A stretch of DNA of 64,000 nt from Paenibacillus camelliae (lineage in GTDB: Bacteria > Bacillota > Bacilli > Paenibacillales > Paenibacillaceae). The notes beneath the pieces are model-generated. The model had not been told where the DNA came from and made no database searches. It saw nothing but the letters and a program-made list of their open reading frames with translations. The stretch lies in the NCBI RefSeq assembly GCF_023715345.1, contig NZ_JAMBNY010000001.1:496001-560000 (forward strand), read 5' to 3'. This document shows positions 8,671-18,235 of this stretch, piece after piece (the stretch's first letter is position 1; each line of letters opens with the position of its first letter). A program made the translations under genes and the position numbers.

Positions 8671-9201
8671 ATGACATTAACAAATAAAACAGTCATTTGC
8701 TTATTAGATGATGAATTTGAGGATTTAGAGCTATGGTATCCGGTATACCGAACGCGTGAAGCAGGTGCCACCGTATTATTCGCTGGTCCGAAAAAGGGCG
8801 CTACACATATCGGTAAATATGGAGTACCTGCAGTCGCTGATCTATCCTTTGACGAACTTGACGCTAGCCAAATTGACGGATTGCTCGTACCGGGAGGCTG
8901 GGCACCAGATAAGCTAAGAAGATATCCTCAAGTGCTTGATCTTGTCAGACAGCTCAACGATGCTAACAAGCCAATTGGGCAAATCTGCCACGCTGGCTGG
9001 GTACTGATCTCTGCAAAAATTTTGCAGGGCAGAACCGTGACCTCAACACCAGGGATCCGTGATGATATGGAGAATGCAGGTGCAGTATGGCTAGATGAAG
9101 CAGTCGTCGTCGATGGAAATTTAATTTCAGCACGCCGCCCGCCAGATCTTCCACCCTATGCGCTTGCCTTCGTACAAGCACTAGAACAGCGAATGGGTTA
9201 A
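8671..9201 (+). CDS. DJ-1/PfpI-family cysteine amidotransferase-like protein
   Basis: This 176-aa cytoplasmic protein has the DJ-1/PfpI flavodoxin-like fold. DDEFEDLE supplies the acidic partner near residue 15-18. The nucleophile elbow is GQICHAGW with Cys106 and His107, and LLVPGGWAPD forms the oxyanion region. Family members act as intracellular peptidases, glyoxalase III-type or deglycase-like enzymes; which applies here cannot be read. The start is ATG behind AAGGAGGGG. It is convergent with ptsI and overlaps its 3' end by four bases. Confidence 0.9.
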   Translation: MTLTNKTVICLLDDEFEDLELWYPVYRTREAGATVLFAGPKKGATHIGKYGVPAVADLSFDELDASQIDGLLVPGGWAPDKLRRYPQVLDLVRQLNDANKPIGQICHAGWVLISAKILQGRTVTSTPGIRDDMENAGAVWLDEAVVVDGNLISARRPPDLPPYALAFVQALEQRMG

Positions 9202-10940
9202 CCATTCGCTGTTAGATCGTATATTTCCATATATTGATCAAGAGTCGCCTTAATTTCCTCTGTTGTTCCACATTCAAGCACTTCGGCAAAGATCTCCTTG
9301 CATTCCTCTTGCGATGCATAGATTAATCTAGATTTTAGTGGCAATATCGAATGCGCAGACATACTTAACGAATCTACTCCTAAGCTTAGCCATATAGGCA
9401 AAGCACGGATGTCGCCTGCTAGCTCCCCACACACACCGACTGGTAAATGATTGCGCTTCGCAGCCTCAACAATTAGGCTCAACATCTTGATTACTGCTGG
9501 ATGATACGGTTCATACATCTGAGAGATGCGCTCATTCATACGATCGACAGCAAGTGTAAATTGAATAAGATCATTCGTACCGATGCTGAAAAAGTCAACT
9601 TCCTTCGCAAGCGCATCAGCAATCATCACTGCCGCTGGCACCTCAATCATACAGCCCACAGGGATCTGCTCATCGAACATAACGCCTTCCTCACGCAGCT
9701 CTTGCTTCGCTTCCTCAAGCGCAGCCTTTGCCGCTCTAACCTCATTAACCGATGTAATAAATGGAAACATGATTTTAATCTGGCCATGAATACTTGCGCG
9801 TAGAATCGCACGAAGCTGTGTCTTAAATAGCTGCTTTTGATCAAGCGAGATGCGAATGGCCCGATAGCCCATAAACGGGTTCTGCTCTTCATCAATCTCA
9901 TAATAATCAAGATGCTTGTCTCCACCGATATCAAGGGTCCGAATAACAACAGAATGCTCCCGCAGCTTTTCAGCAACAGTGGAATAAACAGAATACTGCT
10001 CATCCTCCGTAGGGAATTGCATCCGGTCCATATATAAAAACTCGGTTCGGAACAATCCGACTCCTTGTGCTCCTCCTCTCAAAGCTATCTCGAGCTCCTT
10101 CAAGGAGCTGATATTCGCTTCAAGTCGAACGAACTTGCCATCAGCGGTTACAGAGCGGTAGCCTGCCAGATGCTGCAGCATCTCCTTGGCCTCTCGCTGC
10201 TGCTCCTGTAGCTGTCTATAAAGCTCTACAATATGCTCTGTTGGCTCAATGTAGATTGAACCATCACTTCCATCTATGATTACGCTTTGACCCGTTACAA
10301 GCGATTCTGTAAGCTTTCCTTCAACACCCACGATGAGTGGAATACCAAGCGCTCTAGCCATAATAGCAGAATGAGAGGTCGTACTTCCTGTAAGCGTGAC
10401 GATGCCAAGTACGTTCTCAGGATTAAGATGGGCTAGCTGAGAAGGAGAAACCTCCTTCGCAATCAAGATAAAAGGCTGATTATCGCTAGGAAGCTGAATT
10501 TCCGGTACACCGAGCAAATGCTTAAGAAGTCGATTGCCGACATCACGAATATCGAGCGCTCGCTCCTTCATATACTCATCCTCCAGCAAATCGAACATCG
10601 TCACAAAGTGATCAACCGCTTCTTTCACTGCTACCTCAGCTGCCTTGTATTGGCGCTGGATGATGCCTTGAATCTCGTTCATAAAGATCGGATCATCCAA
10701 AATAGCGAGATGTGCATCAAAGATTTGAGTTTCCTCGAGCCCTACCGTATCCTTGAGCTCATCTTTGATTTGATTAATCTCATCCTTGGAGGTTCTTATG
10801 CCTTCATATACTCTCTCAAACTCTCTCGCAAAATCTGCAACATCGATACGCTGCTCTGGAACCTCCAGCTCCCAGTTTGGGAGTACAAAAGCTTTTCCAA
10901 TCGCAATGCCTGATGACGCGCCAATTCCTTGAATCATCAT
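9198..10940 (-). CDS. ptsI: phosphoenolpyruvate-protein phosphotransferase (PTS enzyme I)
   Basis: Enzyme I takes phosphate from PEP and passes it to HPr, driving all PTS sugar uptake. At 580 aa it is full length: an HPr-binding helical domain, the phosphohistidine domain with TGSTTSHSAIMARALGIP (His190), and the PEP-binding barrel with GLFRTEFLYMDR, ISLDQKQLFKTQLRAILRAS, FFSIGTNDLIQFTLAVDR and the active-site GVCGELAGD. It starts inside the end of the EIICBA gene (ATGA-type overlap) and is translationally coupled to it. ptsH is not adjacent. Confidence 0.97.
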   Translation of the reverse strand: MMIQGIGASSGIAIGKAFVLPNWELEVPEQRIDVADFAREFERVYEGIRTSKDEINQIKDELKDTVGLEETQIFDAHLAILDDPIFMNEIQGIIQRQYKAAEVAVKEAVDHFVTMFDLLEDEYMKERALDIRDVGNRLLKHLLGVPEIQLPSDNQPFILIAKEVSPSQLAHLNPENVLGIVTLTGSTTSHSAIMARALGIPLIVGVEGKLTESLVTGQSVIIDGSDGSIYIEPTEHIVELYRQLQEQQREAKEMLQHLAGYRSVTADGKFVRLEANISSLKELEIALRGGAQGVGLFRTEFLYMDRMQFPTEDEQYSVYSTVAEKLREHSVVIRTLDIGGDKHLDYYEIDEEQNPFMGYRAIRISLDQKQLFKTQLRAILRASIHGQIKIMFPFITSVNEVRAAKAALEEAKQELREEGVMFDEQIPVGCMIEVPAAVMIADALAKEVDFFSIGTNDLIQFTLAVDRMNERISQMYEPYHPAVIKMLSLIVEAAKRNHLPVGVCGELAGDIRALPIWLSLGVDSLSMSAHSILPLKSRLIYASQEECKEIFAEVLECGTTEEIKATLDQYMEIYDLTANG

Positions 10941-12823
10941 ACTTCCCCCTCGTTCTTGCTATCCTCTATAACGACCGACATAATGGAGGACTGGCCCTTT
11001 TTCACTGCCATAAACGGAGCGTAGCGCCATGCCTTAACTCGGTCTGAGTTTGTAATAACCATTGGTGTAGCAAGAGACTTACTATCTTTCTTTACTTTAT
11101 GCAAATTAAAACGAATTAACAGCTGACCAGGCTCAACTTCTTCGCCTTCTTTGACAACAGCTGTGAAATAATCTTTTCCAACAAGCTTGGACGTATCAAT
11201 ACCGATATGCAGCAGTACCTCAAGTCCTTCCTCCGTCAAGAGACCTATCGCATGCATCGTTGGATATATATGCATGACCTTCCCTTTAACAGGCGATACA
11301 AGCTCGCCTCGATCAGGAATAAAAGCAACACCATTTCCGACAAGCTGCGCCGAAAAGATAGGATCTGGAACTTCAGACAGCGGAATCATTTTCCCTTGCA
11401 TCGGGGAATGGAATGAAAGCTGCTGCTGATCCCGATGCATGGTCTTTAACATTTCCTCCCGAATCAGCTCAGAATATGTGCCGAATACGACCTGAACATG
11501 TCCACCACCTAGGCGAATGACGCCTGCTGCACCCAAATTGCGAAGTGCATTAATGTCCATACTCTTCTCGGAATTAACCTTCAGTCTAAGCCTAGTTATG
11601 CAGGATTCCATTTGCACAATATTATTTTTTCCGCCGATCGCTTGCAAAATTAACGGTGCGCGGTATGGGATATCTCCTGCCCACTCGTCCAGCTGTGAGC
11701 CTTCCTCCCGCCCTGGCGTTGGAATTTGAAAGCGTCGTATAGCCCAGCGGAATAAAAAGTAGTACACGATCCCTGTCACGATACCTATCGGAATAATAAG
11801 CCAGCCCTTCGTGGCAAGGTGCATGTTGATCAAATAATCAATTGCGCCTGCTGAGAATGAAAAACCATGTAGAATGCCTAGCTCGCTCGTTATCCACATG
11901 ATGATGCCAGATAGTAGGGCATGTACAACATAGAGATAAGGAGCTACGAATAAGAAGGCAAATTCTACTGGCTCGGTAACCCCCGTCAAAAAGGAGGATA
12001 AAGCAGCAAGCGTAAACGTTCTTCTTATTTTGGGCTTTAAGTCCTCACGTGCCTCATGAATAATAGCAATTGCAATCGCTGGCAATGCAAACATCATTGT
12101 CGGGTATAGTCCTGCCATGTATACACCCGCGGATGGATCTCCAGCAAAAAACCGCGGCAAGTCACCATATACCATGTAGCCTTGCTCGGTTTCATAGCCT
12201 CCGACTTGAAACCAAAACAGGTGACTAACAAGATGATGAAGCCCGAATATAACAAGAATGCGATGAATAAAGCCGTACAAGAACACCCCAAATCCGCCTG
12301 CTAATGAGACGACCTCACCTAGCTCGATAAGCAGCCATTCTAGATGCTCTGATAAATTTACAATAAACAAGGAAAACAGCAAAGTAATAAAGCTGACAAA
12401 AAGAGGTACGAAACGCGGCCCTCCGAAAAACTGTATATATTCTGGGAGACGTAGATCCTTAAATCGTAAATGGGACACACCTGCTAATATACCAATTAAG
12501 GTTCCAATAAGCACAGTTGGTTCTGTCCCTGGTGCATATTGCGTCGTAATACCTGTATAGATAAACATTCCGACTAATGCTGCCATTCCAGCAGCCAGTC
12601 CTGAGCTCGTTAAGCCTAGCGCGATTCCAATCGCAAATATATATGGTAGATATTGAAAGATTGCGTCCGATGCAATCTGCAAATAAGTAGTCATGCCTGG
12701 CAAGCCGATATGTTCCCACGGAAGCTGAGCCAAGCTTTGAAATACAGCTGCAGCAGGCAATATGATCATAGGCAGCATTACTGCCCGTCCAAGCTGCTGC
12801 ATTTTCCCAATAAACGCCATCAC
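10937..12823 (-). CDS. PTS transporter EIICBA, N-acetylglucosamine/glucose type
   Basis: This 628-aa membrane protein contains all three PTS modules. The EIIC channel (about 1-365) has the signature GVTEPVEFAF near 281. EIIB (about 390-465) has phosphocysteine 408 in ESCITRLRLKV, and EIIA (about 475-615) has His524 (TMHAIGL) and phosphohistidine 539 (LLHIGIDT). The EIIC HGFSFSAGAIDYL stretch is more like NagE/NagP than PtsG, so GlcNAc is the likely substrate, with glucose possible. Start GTG/ATG lies behind GGGGGAT. A good sigma-A promoter lies upstream. ptsI follows in the same transcript. Confidence 0.9.
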   Translation of the reverse strand: MMAFIGKMQQLGRAVMLPMIILPAAAVFQSLAQLPWEHIGLPGMTTYLQIASDAIFQYLPYIFAIGIALGLTSSGLAAGMAALVGMFIYTGITTQYAPGTEPTVLIGTLIGILAGVSHLRFKDLRLPEYIQFFGGPRFVPLFVSFITLLFSLFIVNLSEHLEWLLIELGEVVSLAGGFGVFLYGFIHRILVIFGLHHLVSHLFWFQVGGYETEQGYMVYGDLPRFFAGDPSAGVYMAGLYPTMMFALPAIAIAIIHEAREDLKPKIRRTFTLAALSSFLTGVTEPVEFAFLFVAPYLYVVHALLSGIIMWITSELGILHGFSFSAGAIDYLINMHLATKGWLIIPIGIVTGIVYYFLFRWAIRRFQIPTPGREEGSQLDEWAGDIPYRAPLILQAIGGKNNIVQMESCITRLRLKVNSEKSMDINALRNLGAAGVIRLGGGHVQVVFGTYSELIREEMLKTMHRDQQQLSFHSPMQGKMIPLSEVPDPIFSAQLVGNGVAFIPDRGELVSPVKGKVMHIYPTMHAIGLLTEEGLEVLLHIGIDTSKLVGKDYFTAVVKEGEEVEPGQLLIRFNLHKVKKDSKSLATPMVITNSDRVKAWRYAPFMAVKKGQSSIMSVVIEDSKNEGEV

Positions 12824-12883
12824 TATCCCCCGTTCCGATGACTTAAGCGACGAACATGTTAAGCCTATGTAAACCCTATAACG

Positions 12884-12912
12884 ATGTTAAAGCTATTCGT
12901 ATTATTTGTCAA
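12884..12912 (-). promoter_or_regulatory. sigma-A promoter of the EIICBA-ptsI operon
   Basis: On the minus strand a consensus TTGACA, a 17-base spacer and TAACAT lie about 60-90 bases before the EIICBA start. No BglG/SacT-type RAT sequence was recognised in the leader. Confidence 0.65.
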
Positions 12913-12929
12913 AACAAGCTTAACGCGAA

Positions 12930-12970
12930 GAAGCTGCTATTCTTTTGCTTTACAAAAGAATAGCAGCTCC
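12930..12970 (-). terminator. terminator after the CoA-binding protein gene
   Basis: A 15-base perfect stem (AGCTGCTATTCTTTT and complement) with a 7-base loop lies 34 bases beyond the stop codon of the minus-strand gene. The following T-run is poor. Confidence 0.65.
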
Positions 12971-13003
12971 ATCATTTACATATAGCCTAGCATAACTCGT
13001 TTT

Positions 13004-13435
13004 TTATGCTTGCTTGCCGGTAGGTAATAGGATTGAATCCTCTACTTTAATACAACGATCCATGACAACCGTCATGCCCGCTGCTTCGGCAATATGTGCC
13101 GCTTCTTCGGAGAATATACCAAGCTGCAGCCATAATGCCTTTGCTCCAATCTTCACAGCTTCCTCTGCAACCTCTGGTGTATACTCACTTCTTCTGAATA
13201 CATTAACGAGATCAACGGGGAAAGGAATATCTGATAACGAAGGGTAGCATGTCTCATCTAAAATTTCAGTCGCATTCGGATTAACGGGGATGATCCGATA
13301 GCCCTTTTTTTTCATCGCTTCCGACACCATATAAGACACTCGTTCGCGATTGTCGGACAATCCAACTACAGCAATCGTTTTCGTTTGCTGCAGCAGCTCT
13401 TTCAGCTGTTCACGGCTTGGATTACTAAAAGACAT
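13004..13435 (-). CDS. CoA-binding (YccU-type) Rossmann protein
   Basis: This 143-aa single-domain protein has the succinyl-CoA-synthetase-alpha-type CoA-binding fold. It shows the nucleotide-binding start TIAVVGLSDNRERVSY, then GYRIIPVNPNATEI, FPVDLVNVFRRSEYTPEV and ALWLQLGIFSEEAA, all typical of the YccU/YneT family. B. subtilis YneT is of similar size. The biochemical role is not established. It is monocistronic with its own terminator. Confidence 0.88.
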   Translation of the reverse strand: MSFSNPSREQLKELLQQTKTIAVVGLSDNRERVSYMVSEAMKKKGYRIIPVNPNATEILDETCYPSLSDIPFPVDLVNVFRRSEYTPEVAEEAVKIGAKALWLQLGIFSEEAAHIAEAAGMTVVMDRCIKVEDSILLPTGKQA

Positions 13436-13485
13436 TTTTCTTCACCTCTTGTCATAGTATATTCGATTGTTGGATACATATGTAA

Positions 13486-13517
13486 GAAGGCCTATCCTTT
13501 AATTAGGATAAGCCCTC
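13486..13517 (-). terminator. terminator after aroA
   Basis: An imperfect stem (AGGGCTTATCC with GGATAGGCCTT on the minus strand) lies about 35 bases beyond the aroA stop. Confidence 0.55.
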
Positions 13518-13550
13518 TTAGCTGTTTGTTGCAATATGCTCATTAGCCGA

Positions 13551-14846
13551 TTAAGCTTCCACCCATTCGACCTTTGCACCAAGTGCTTGCAAATGCTCAA
13601 AGTAATTAGGATAGGATTTGGCTACATGGTGTGCATCCTTTATACGAATCGGTTCAGCTGAGCGCAAGCCTACGATCGTTAAAGCCATAATAACGCGATG
13701 ATCGTAATGTGCATTAATTTCCACACCGCCAGGCAGCCCTTCCGGACGACCATGGACAATGATTTCAGCTTGACGCTCTTCCACATTTGCACCGGCTTTG
13801 CGCAGCTCATTCAAATAGTCAGTAATTCTGTCACATTCTTTGTAGCGCAAGTTTTCTACATTGTAAAAGCGAGATGTGCCTTCTGCAAATACAGCAGCTG
13901 CAACCATGGCAAGTACAGCATCTGTTGCGTGATCGCCATCGAATTCTACCGCTTTTAGCTTGCTATTGCCCTGAACATGAACGATGTTGTTTTCATGCGT
14001 TAGTGGTACCTGCATCATTTTCAAAACATCTACAATTGCACGTTCACCCTGCTTACTATTTTCCATTAATCGATGTACAATAACATTAGAGTTTGTTACT
14101 GCCGCTGCAGCTAAAATTGCCGCAGATCCAGGATAATCTCCTTGAACGGTATATTCACGTGCCTGATAGGATTGATTGCCCGGAACAGTAAAACGCATGT
14201 AATCTTCGCTGGCATGAATAACAATGCCCGCTTGCTCCAGCACTTCTAGCGTTTGACCGATCACAACTTTTGATTTGAGATCATGCAACACTTCAATTTC
14301 ACTATCTTCTTCAAGCAGTGGGGTTAGGAATAATAGAGCACTTAAAAATTGCGAGCTAATATTTCCAGAGACTTTAATGTGACCACCACGAGGCTTTCCG
14401 CCTTTAATTCGAATAGGAAGCTTGCCTTCATTATGCTCGATTTCTACACCCATCGAAGTCAACGAATCAATTAAATCCATATGCGGACGCTTACCTAACG
14501 ACTCCGGATAACGGTTAATAAACGTCACATCTGGACATAAAGAAGCTATTGCCATTAAAAAACGAAGAACTGCGCCTGCGTTACCAACATCTAGTTCCTT
14601 TATATCCTTCGGATTGCGGCCAAAGCCGGTAATAACGATTTTCTCATCATCCTCTTCTAGAGTAGCACCTAGATCGCGGATGCAGCGACGCATCGCGTCA
14701 CTATCTTCACTATGAGCGGGATAATATATCGTGCTCTTGCCTTCAGCTAAAGCTGCAACAAGCAAATAACGCGTCGTATAGTTTTTCGAAGATAATGCTC
14801 CGATCTCACCTTGAAGTTTCGGAGTTGGGGTTACAATAACATCCAT
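13551..14846 (-). CDS. aroA: 3-phosphoshikimate 1-carboxyvinyltransferase (EPSP synthase), divergent type
   Basis: It joins shikimate-3-phosphate and PEP in the aromatic amino acid pathway. The 431-aa length and the motifs GDYPGSAA, RYKECDRITDYL (Lys/Glu of the active site), YDHRVIMAL and SLGKRPHMDL fit the family. The usual N-terminal PGSKSxSxR is replaced by SSKNYTTR (Lys21, Arg26), and the PEP loop GNAGTxxRP becomes GNAGAVLRF (88-96). E. coli Thr97 and Pro101 therefore correspond to Ala and Phe. These positions are known to affect glyphosate binding. It precedes aroK in one transcription unit. Confidence 0.93.
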   Translation of the reverse strand: MDVIVTPTPKLQGEIGALSSKNYTTRYLLVAALAEGKSTIYYPAHSEDSDAMRRCIRDLGATLEEDDEKIVITGFGRNPKDIKELDVGNAGAVLRFLMAIASLCPDVTFINRYPESLGKRPHMDLIDSLTSMGVEIEHNEGKLPIRIKGGKPRGGHIKVSGNISSQFLSALLFLTPLLEEDSEIEVLHDLKSKVVIGQTLEVLEQAGIVIHASEDYMRFTVPGNQSYQAREYTVQGDYPGSAAILAAAAVTNSNVIVHRLMENSKQGERAIVDVLKMMQVPLTHENNIVHVQGNSKLKAVEFDGDHATDAVLAMVAAAVFAEGTSRFYNVENLRYKECDRITDYLNELRKAGANVEERQAEIIVHGRPEGLPGGVEINAHYDHRVIMALTIVGLRSAEPIRIKDAHHVAKSYPNYFEHLQALGAKVEWVEA

Positions 14847-14867
14847 GTCTAAATCTCCTTTTCTAAT

Positions 14868-15392
14868 CTATCTTGATTGGCTTTTATGCCAAGCATTAGC
14901 TATTTCATTTACGATTTGTGAGATGGATTGATCAGATGTATCGATCGTTAGATGTGCAAAATCGTATGCGTTTGCGCGTGCTTCAAGCAATGTATGCACT
15001 CGCTCTGCTACATCACCTTGTAATAGCGGACGGCCGCGATCGTTGGAAACACGAGAAATAATAACATCTGCACTTGCACTTAACTGGATAACAAGGCCAC
15101 TTGCGAGCATGAGCTCTCGATTGACCGCCTTAAGCACAGCTCCTCCGCCAGTAGCAATAATCGCTGGATGCGGCAGCTCTAACAGCTGCTTAAGTACGTT
15201 AGTTTCGATTGTACGGAAGCCATCTTCACCTTCCTGTACGAATATATCAGGAATTACACGACCATCCGAAGCGACAATTTCTTTGTCAACATCGAGGTTT
15301 GGCAGCTGAAGCGCTTCAGCTAATGCTTCAGCAACACTTGACTTACCAGTACCCATAAAGCCAATTAAAATAATTTTGTTAAAATCACTCAT
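14868..15392 (-). CDS. aroK: shikimate kinase
   Basis: Shikimate kinase phosphorylates shikimate at the 3-OH with ATP, the step before AroA. From ATG 15392 it is 174 aa, the usual length. Walker A is GFMGTGKSSV, the shikimate-binding Asp lies in LDVDKEIV, GGGAVL is the second substrate loop, and RGRPLLQGD forms the lid with catalytic Arg. ATG 15392 has AAAGGATG upstream; a TTG six codons earlier lacks a Shine-Dalgarno. It is followed after 21 bases by aroA. Confidence 0.95.
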   Translation of the reverse strand: MSDFNKIILIGFMGTGKSSVAEALAEALQLPNLDVDKEIVASDGRVIPDIFVQEGEDGFRTIETNVLKQLLELPHPAIIATGGGAVLKAVNRELMLASGLVIQLSASADVIISRVSNDRGRPLLQGDVAERVHTLLEARANAYDFAHLTIDTSDQSISQIVNEIANAWHKSQSR

Positions 15393-15500
15393 GCTATCAT
15401 CCTTTACCAATGCTCATCTTGTCTATCATAACACTTTAGCCCTGTGAAGGGTAGATGTATGTTGATAAAAGACAAACTTTCAACTCAAGGAGGAACAACC

Positions 15501-15803
15501 ATGAAAGAACAAACCATCCGTATCTTTCAAGATCAAACGAAACAAAAAATTAATCAAATTCTTGATCCAACCTATCCCTTGTCACGCGATGATGTTGTCT
15601 GGATGCTCGGCTATATAACAAAAAAAGTGGCTGATGCAGACCCAGCTGTACTGGGACTGTCTCAGCCACGATTAATTAAAAATTTCCACGCCTATGCTGA
15701 AGCAGCAATGGCGTTGATTCACCGCCGTTCAAGCAGTGAACAAGAAGCCGAGCGGTTACGCGAATGGCTTCGCGAAGCGGTGCACGGACTTCAAACCGAT
15801 TAA
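15501..15803 (+). CDS. small conserved protein of unknown function
   Basis: A 100-aa, helical, charged protein starts at ATG 15501 behind a perfect AAGGAGG. No family is recognised. It has a mixed N-terminal segment (IRIFQDQTKQKINQIL), a central DDVVWMLGYITKKVADADPAV and a C-terminal helix rich in Glu/Arg. There is no signal peptide or membrane helix. It lies on the plus strand between the minus-strand aro genes and gnd, its stop one base from the gnd stop, so the two are tail to tail without a terminator. Confidence 0.75.
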   Translation: MKEQTIRIFQDQTKQKINQILDPTYPLSRDDVVWMLGYITKKVADADPAVLGLSQPRLIKNFHAYAEAAMALIHRRSSSEQEAERLREWLREAVHGLQTD

Positions 15804-15804
15804 A

Positions 15805-17220
15805 TTAGGACATCCAGTTGAAGTGGAACGAACCTTCTTTATCCACACGTTTAAACGTATGAGCACCGAAGTAATCACGTTGCGCTTGCAGCAGGTTAGC
15901 TGGCAGACGCTCAGAACGGTAGCTGTCGAAGTATGATAGTGCACTAGAGAACGCTGGCACTGGAACACCGTATTTAACAGCGATCGCAATAACTTCACGC
16001 CATGCTGCTTGATAGGATTCCACAATGTTTTTGAAGTATTCGTCAAGCAGAAGGTTACGAAGGTTAGGATCACGATCGTAAGCATCTTTAATATTTTGAA
16101 GGAAGCGTGCACGAATGATGCAGCCGCCGCGGAAGATCATAGCGATGTCACCGTAACGAAGATCCCAGCCGTATTCTTCAGATGCTGCGCGCATTTGAGC
16201 AAAGCCTTGTGCATAAGAGCAAATTTTACTTGCATAAAGCGCCTTACGGATTGCCTCGATGAACTCAGCTTTGTCGCCAGTGAATGCTGGACGCTCTGGT
16301 CCGCTAAGCACTTTGCTTGCAGCTACGCGTTCTTCCTTCATAGCAGACAAGAAGCGTGTAAATACAGACTCAGTGATGATGGACAATGGAACACCTAGGT
16401 CTAGTGAGCTTTGGCTCGTCCATTTTCCTGTTCCTTTTTGGCCAGCAGAGTCAAGGATAACGTCAACCATTGGCTTGCCAGTTTCAGGATCGTATTTAGA
16501 GAAGATATCACGAGTGATTTCAATTAGGTAGCTATCAAGCTCACCTTTATTCCACTCTGTGAAAATTTCATGAAGCTCTTCAGTTGATACGTTAAGTACA
16601 TTTTTCAATAGGTCATACGCTTCACAAATAAGCTGCATATCACCATATTCAATTCCGTTATGAACCATTTTTACATAGTGTCCAGCACCATCTGGTCCAA
16701 TATATGTGCAGCAAGCATCGTCGCCAACTTTTGCAGAGATTGCAGTTAGAATTGGCTCAACAAGCTCATAAGCTGATTTTTGTCCTCCTGGCATGATGGA
16801 AGGACCTTTTAGTGCGCCTTCTTCTCCGCCGGATACGCCCGTACCGATAAAACGGAATCCTTTTTCTTCAAGTTCTTTGCTACGACGCTGAGTATCAGGG
16901 AAGTATGCATTACCACCATCGATGATGATGTCACCTTCAGAAAGATGTGGAATTAGGGAGTTAATTGTCGCATCTGTACCCGCGCCTGCTTGTACCATAA
17001 TTAAAATTTTGCGAGGAACTTCTAGTGATTGAACGAACTCTTCGATCGTATACGTAGGTACAAGATTTTTGCCTTGGCCTGAAATTTCTGCCATAAGCTC
17101 ATCTGTTTTTTCTTTGGAGCGGTTAAATACTGATACAGTAAATCCACGGCTTTCAATATTAAGAGCTAGGTTACGGCCCATAACAGCCATGCCGATAACG
17201 CCAATTTGTTGTTTTGACAT
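15805..17220 (-). CDS. gndA: 6-phosphogluconate dehydrogenase, NADP-dependent decarboxylating
   Basis: It oxidises 6-phosphogluconate to ribulose-5-phosphate and CO2 with NADP+, the third oxidative pentose phosphate step. The 471-aa length is standard. The Rossmann motif is [17 protein letters not shown] with NRS giving NADP preference; substrate-site motifs are [35 protein letters not shown] (catalytic Lys), GTGKWTSQ and RGGCIIRA. It is monocistronic. Confidence 0.97.
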   Translation of the reverse strand: MSKQQIGVIGMAVMGRNLALNIESRGFTVSVFNRSKEKTDELMAEISGQGKNLVPTYTIEEFVQSLEVPRKILIMVQAGAGTDATINSLIPHLSEGDIIIDGGNAYFPDTQRRSKELEEKGFRFIGTGVSGGEEGALKGPSIMPGGQKSAYELVEPILTAISAKVGDDACCTYIGPDGAGHYVKMVHNGIEYGDMQLICEAYDLLKNVLNVSTEELHEIFTEWNKGELDSYLIEITRDIFSKYDPETGKPMVDVILDSAGQKGTGKWTSQSSLDLGVPLSIITESVFTRFLSAMKEERVAASKVLSGPERPAFTGDKAEFIEAIRKALYASKICSYAQGFAQMRAASEEYGWDLRYGDIAMIFRGGCIIRARFLQNIKDAYDRDPNLRNLLLDEYFKNIVESYQAAWREVIAIAVKYGVPVPAFSSALSYFDSYRSERLPANLLQAQRDYFGAHTFKRVDKEGSFHFNWMS

Positions 17221-17380
17221 TTGGTTTATTCCATCCTTCTTCTTTATTTTTTTGCAATAGCTCTATTTTACTCCTTTTACTACAATAAGAAAACAGTTAT
17301 CCGTGAATTTGTGATGAATTTCTCATCATAATTATCAATGAGACAGCTAAGTTATGTTTATAGTGTCCAAACATAGAACA

Positions 17381-17410
17381 AAAAAAACGAGGGTTAGCCC
17401 TCGTTTTTGT
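17381..17410 (-). terminator. terminator after the 198-aa protein gene
   Basis: ACGAGGGTTAGCCCTCGT hairpin flanked by runs of A on the left and T on the right, so it can work in both directions. It lies 22 bases beyond the minus-strand stop at 17432. Confidence 0.85.
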
Positions 17411-17431
17411 ATATTTTCTATAATTTGATAG

Positions 17432-18028
17432 TTACATTTCCAGCTGCAACATTTCAAGTCTTAGTGTCTGCAGCTTCTTCGTGATTTGCTCGATTTGGTC
17501 TTCATTTTTCTCCAGAATGGCTTCATGCAAATTGCTTAGCTCGTAATCCAACTCCATGCGCAGTACACCGATTCTTTCCTCGGCCCGCTTCGACTGAAAA
17601 GCTTGAATCATGTCTTCAAAGGTAACAAAAGGCTTTTTCTGATAAATAATGCGATGCTCCATACCAGACACCTCCACCAATCGAATAATTTCACCAAACA
17701 TAATGTTTTCAATGACGATTTGGCGATCCTTGATTCTTTTAACTACAGCATGACCACGTGAATCATTAATTAGCTTTTCAAGCAGCTCGGATAATCGTTC
17801 ATCCTTTATAATGTAATCCCCAACTATACGGTAGCGCTGATTCACCTTTTCGAAGTGAAGCTTCACTAGCTTTCGCCCCGTTCGGATAGAAACAAGAAAC
17901 TTACCATCTGTCTCACTCCAATATAGAGAGTAACCCTCCTGAATAAGCTCCCGTATTAGATTTTGGATTTGCCGCCGCTCGAAACGAAGCTCAAGGTTGC
18001 AATATTCTACTTCATAGTTTCTATTCAC
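17432..18028 (-). CDS. conserved Paenibacillaceae-type protein, function unknown
   Basis: This 198-aa soluble protein has a basic N-terminal half with beta-strand pattern (YSLYWSETDGKFLVSIRTGRKLVKLHFEKV), a conserved HAVVKRIKDRQIVIENIMFGEIIRLVEVSG core, and a C-terminal amphipathic helix probably forming a coiled coil (about 150-198). I have seen similar proteins labelled as a non-ribosomal peptide synthetase module; nothing here supports that: no carrier, adenylation or condensation motif exists. Shine-Dalgarno is GGGGG. Monocistronic. Confidence 0.8.
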   Translation of the reverse strand: MNRNYEVEYCNLELRFERRQIQNLIRELIQEGYSLYWSETDGKFLVSIRTGRKLVKLHFEKVNQRYRIVGDYIIKDERLSELLEKLINDSRGHAVVKRIKDRQIVIENIMFGEIIRLVEVSGMEHRIIYQKKPFVTFEDMIQAFQSKRAEERIGVLRMELDYELSNLHEAILEKNEDQIEQITKKLQTLRLEMLQLEM

Positions 18029-18235
18029 GGCAATCCCCCCTAATTTGACTGCTCAGCAAATCGCCTAAATGTTCTGACTATTTGCTGTTACCATTATCTT
18101 ATACTTCATCTTATGTATTGGCAACTTGGTTTATTGACTATTTTTATCCGTTAAAGCATTTCCTAATCGTATTTACTATAACTTCTTTAGAAACTAATGA
18201 TAATTTAAACGGTACAGCCTTCTATTATCCCTAAC

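Noticed and set aside
17432..18028. Non-ribosomal peptide synthetase module
   Set aside because: No adenylation, condensation or carrier motif; only 198 residues.
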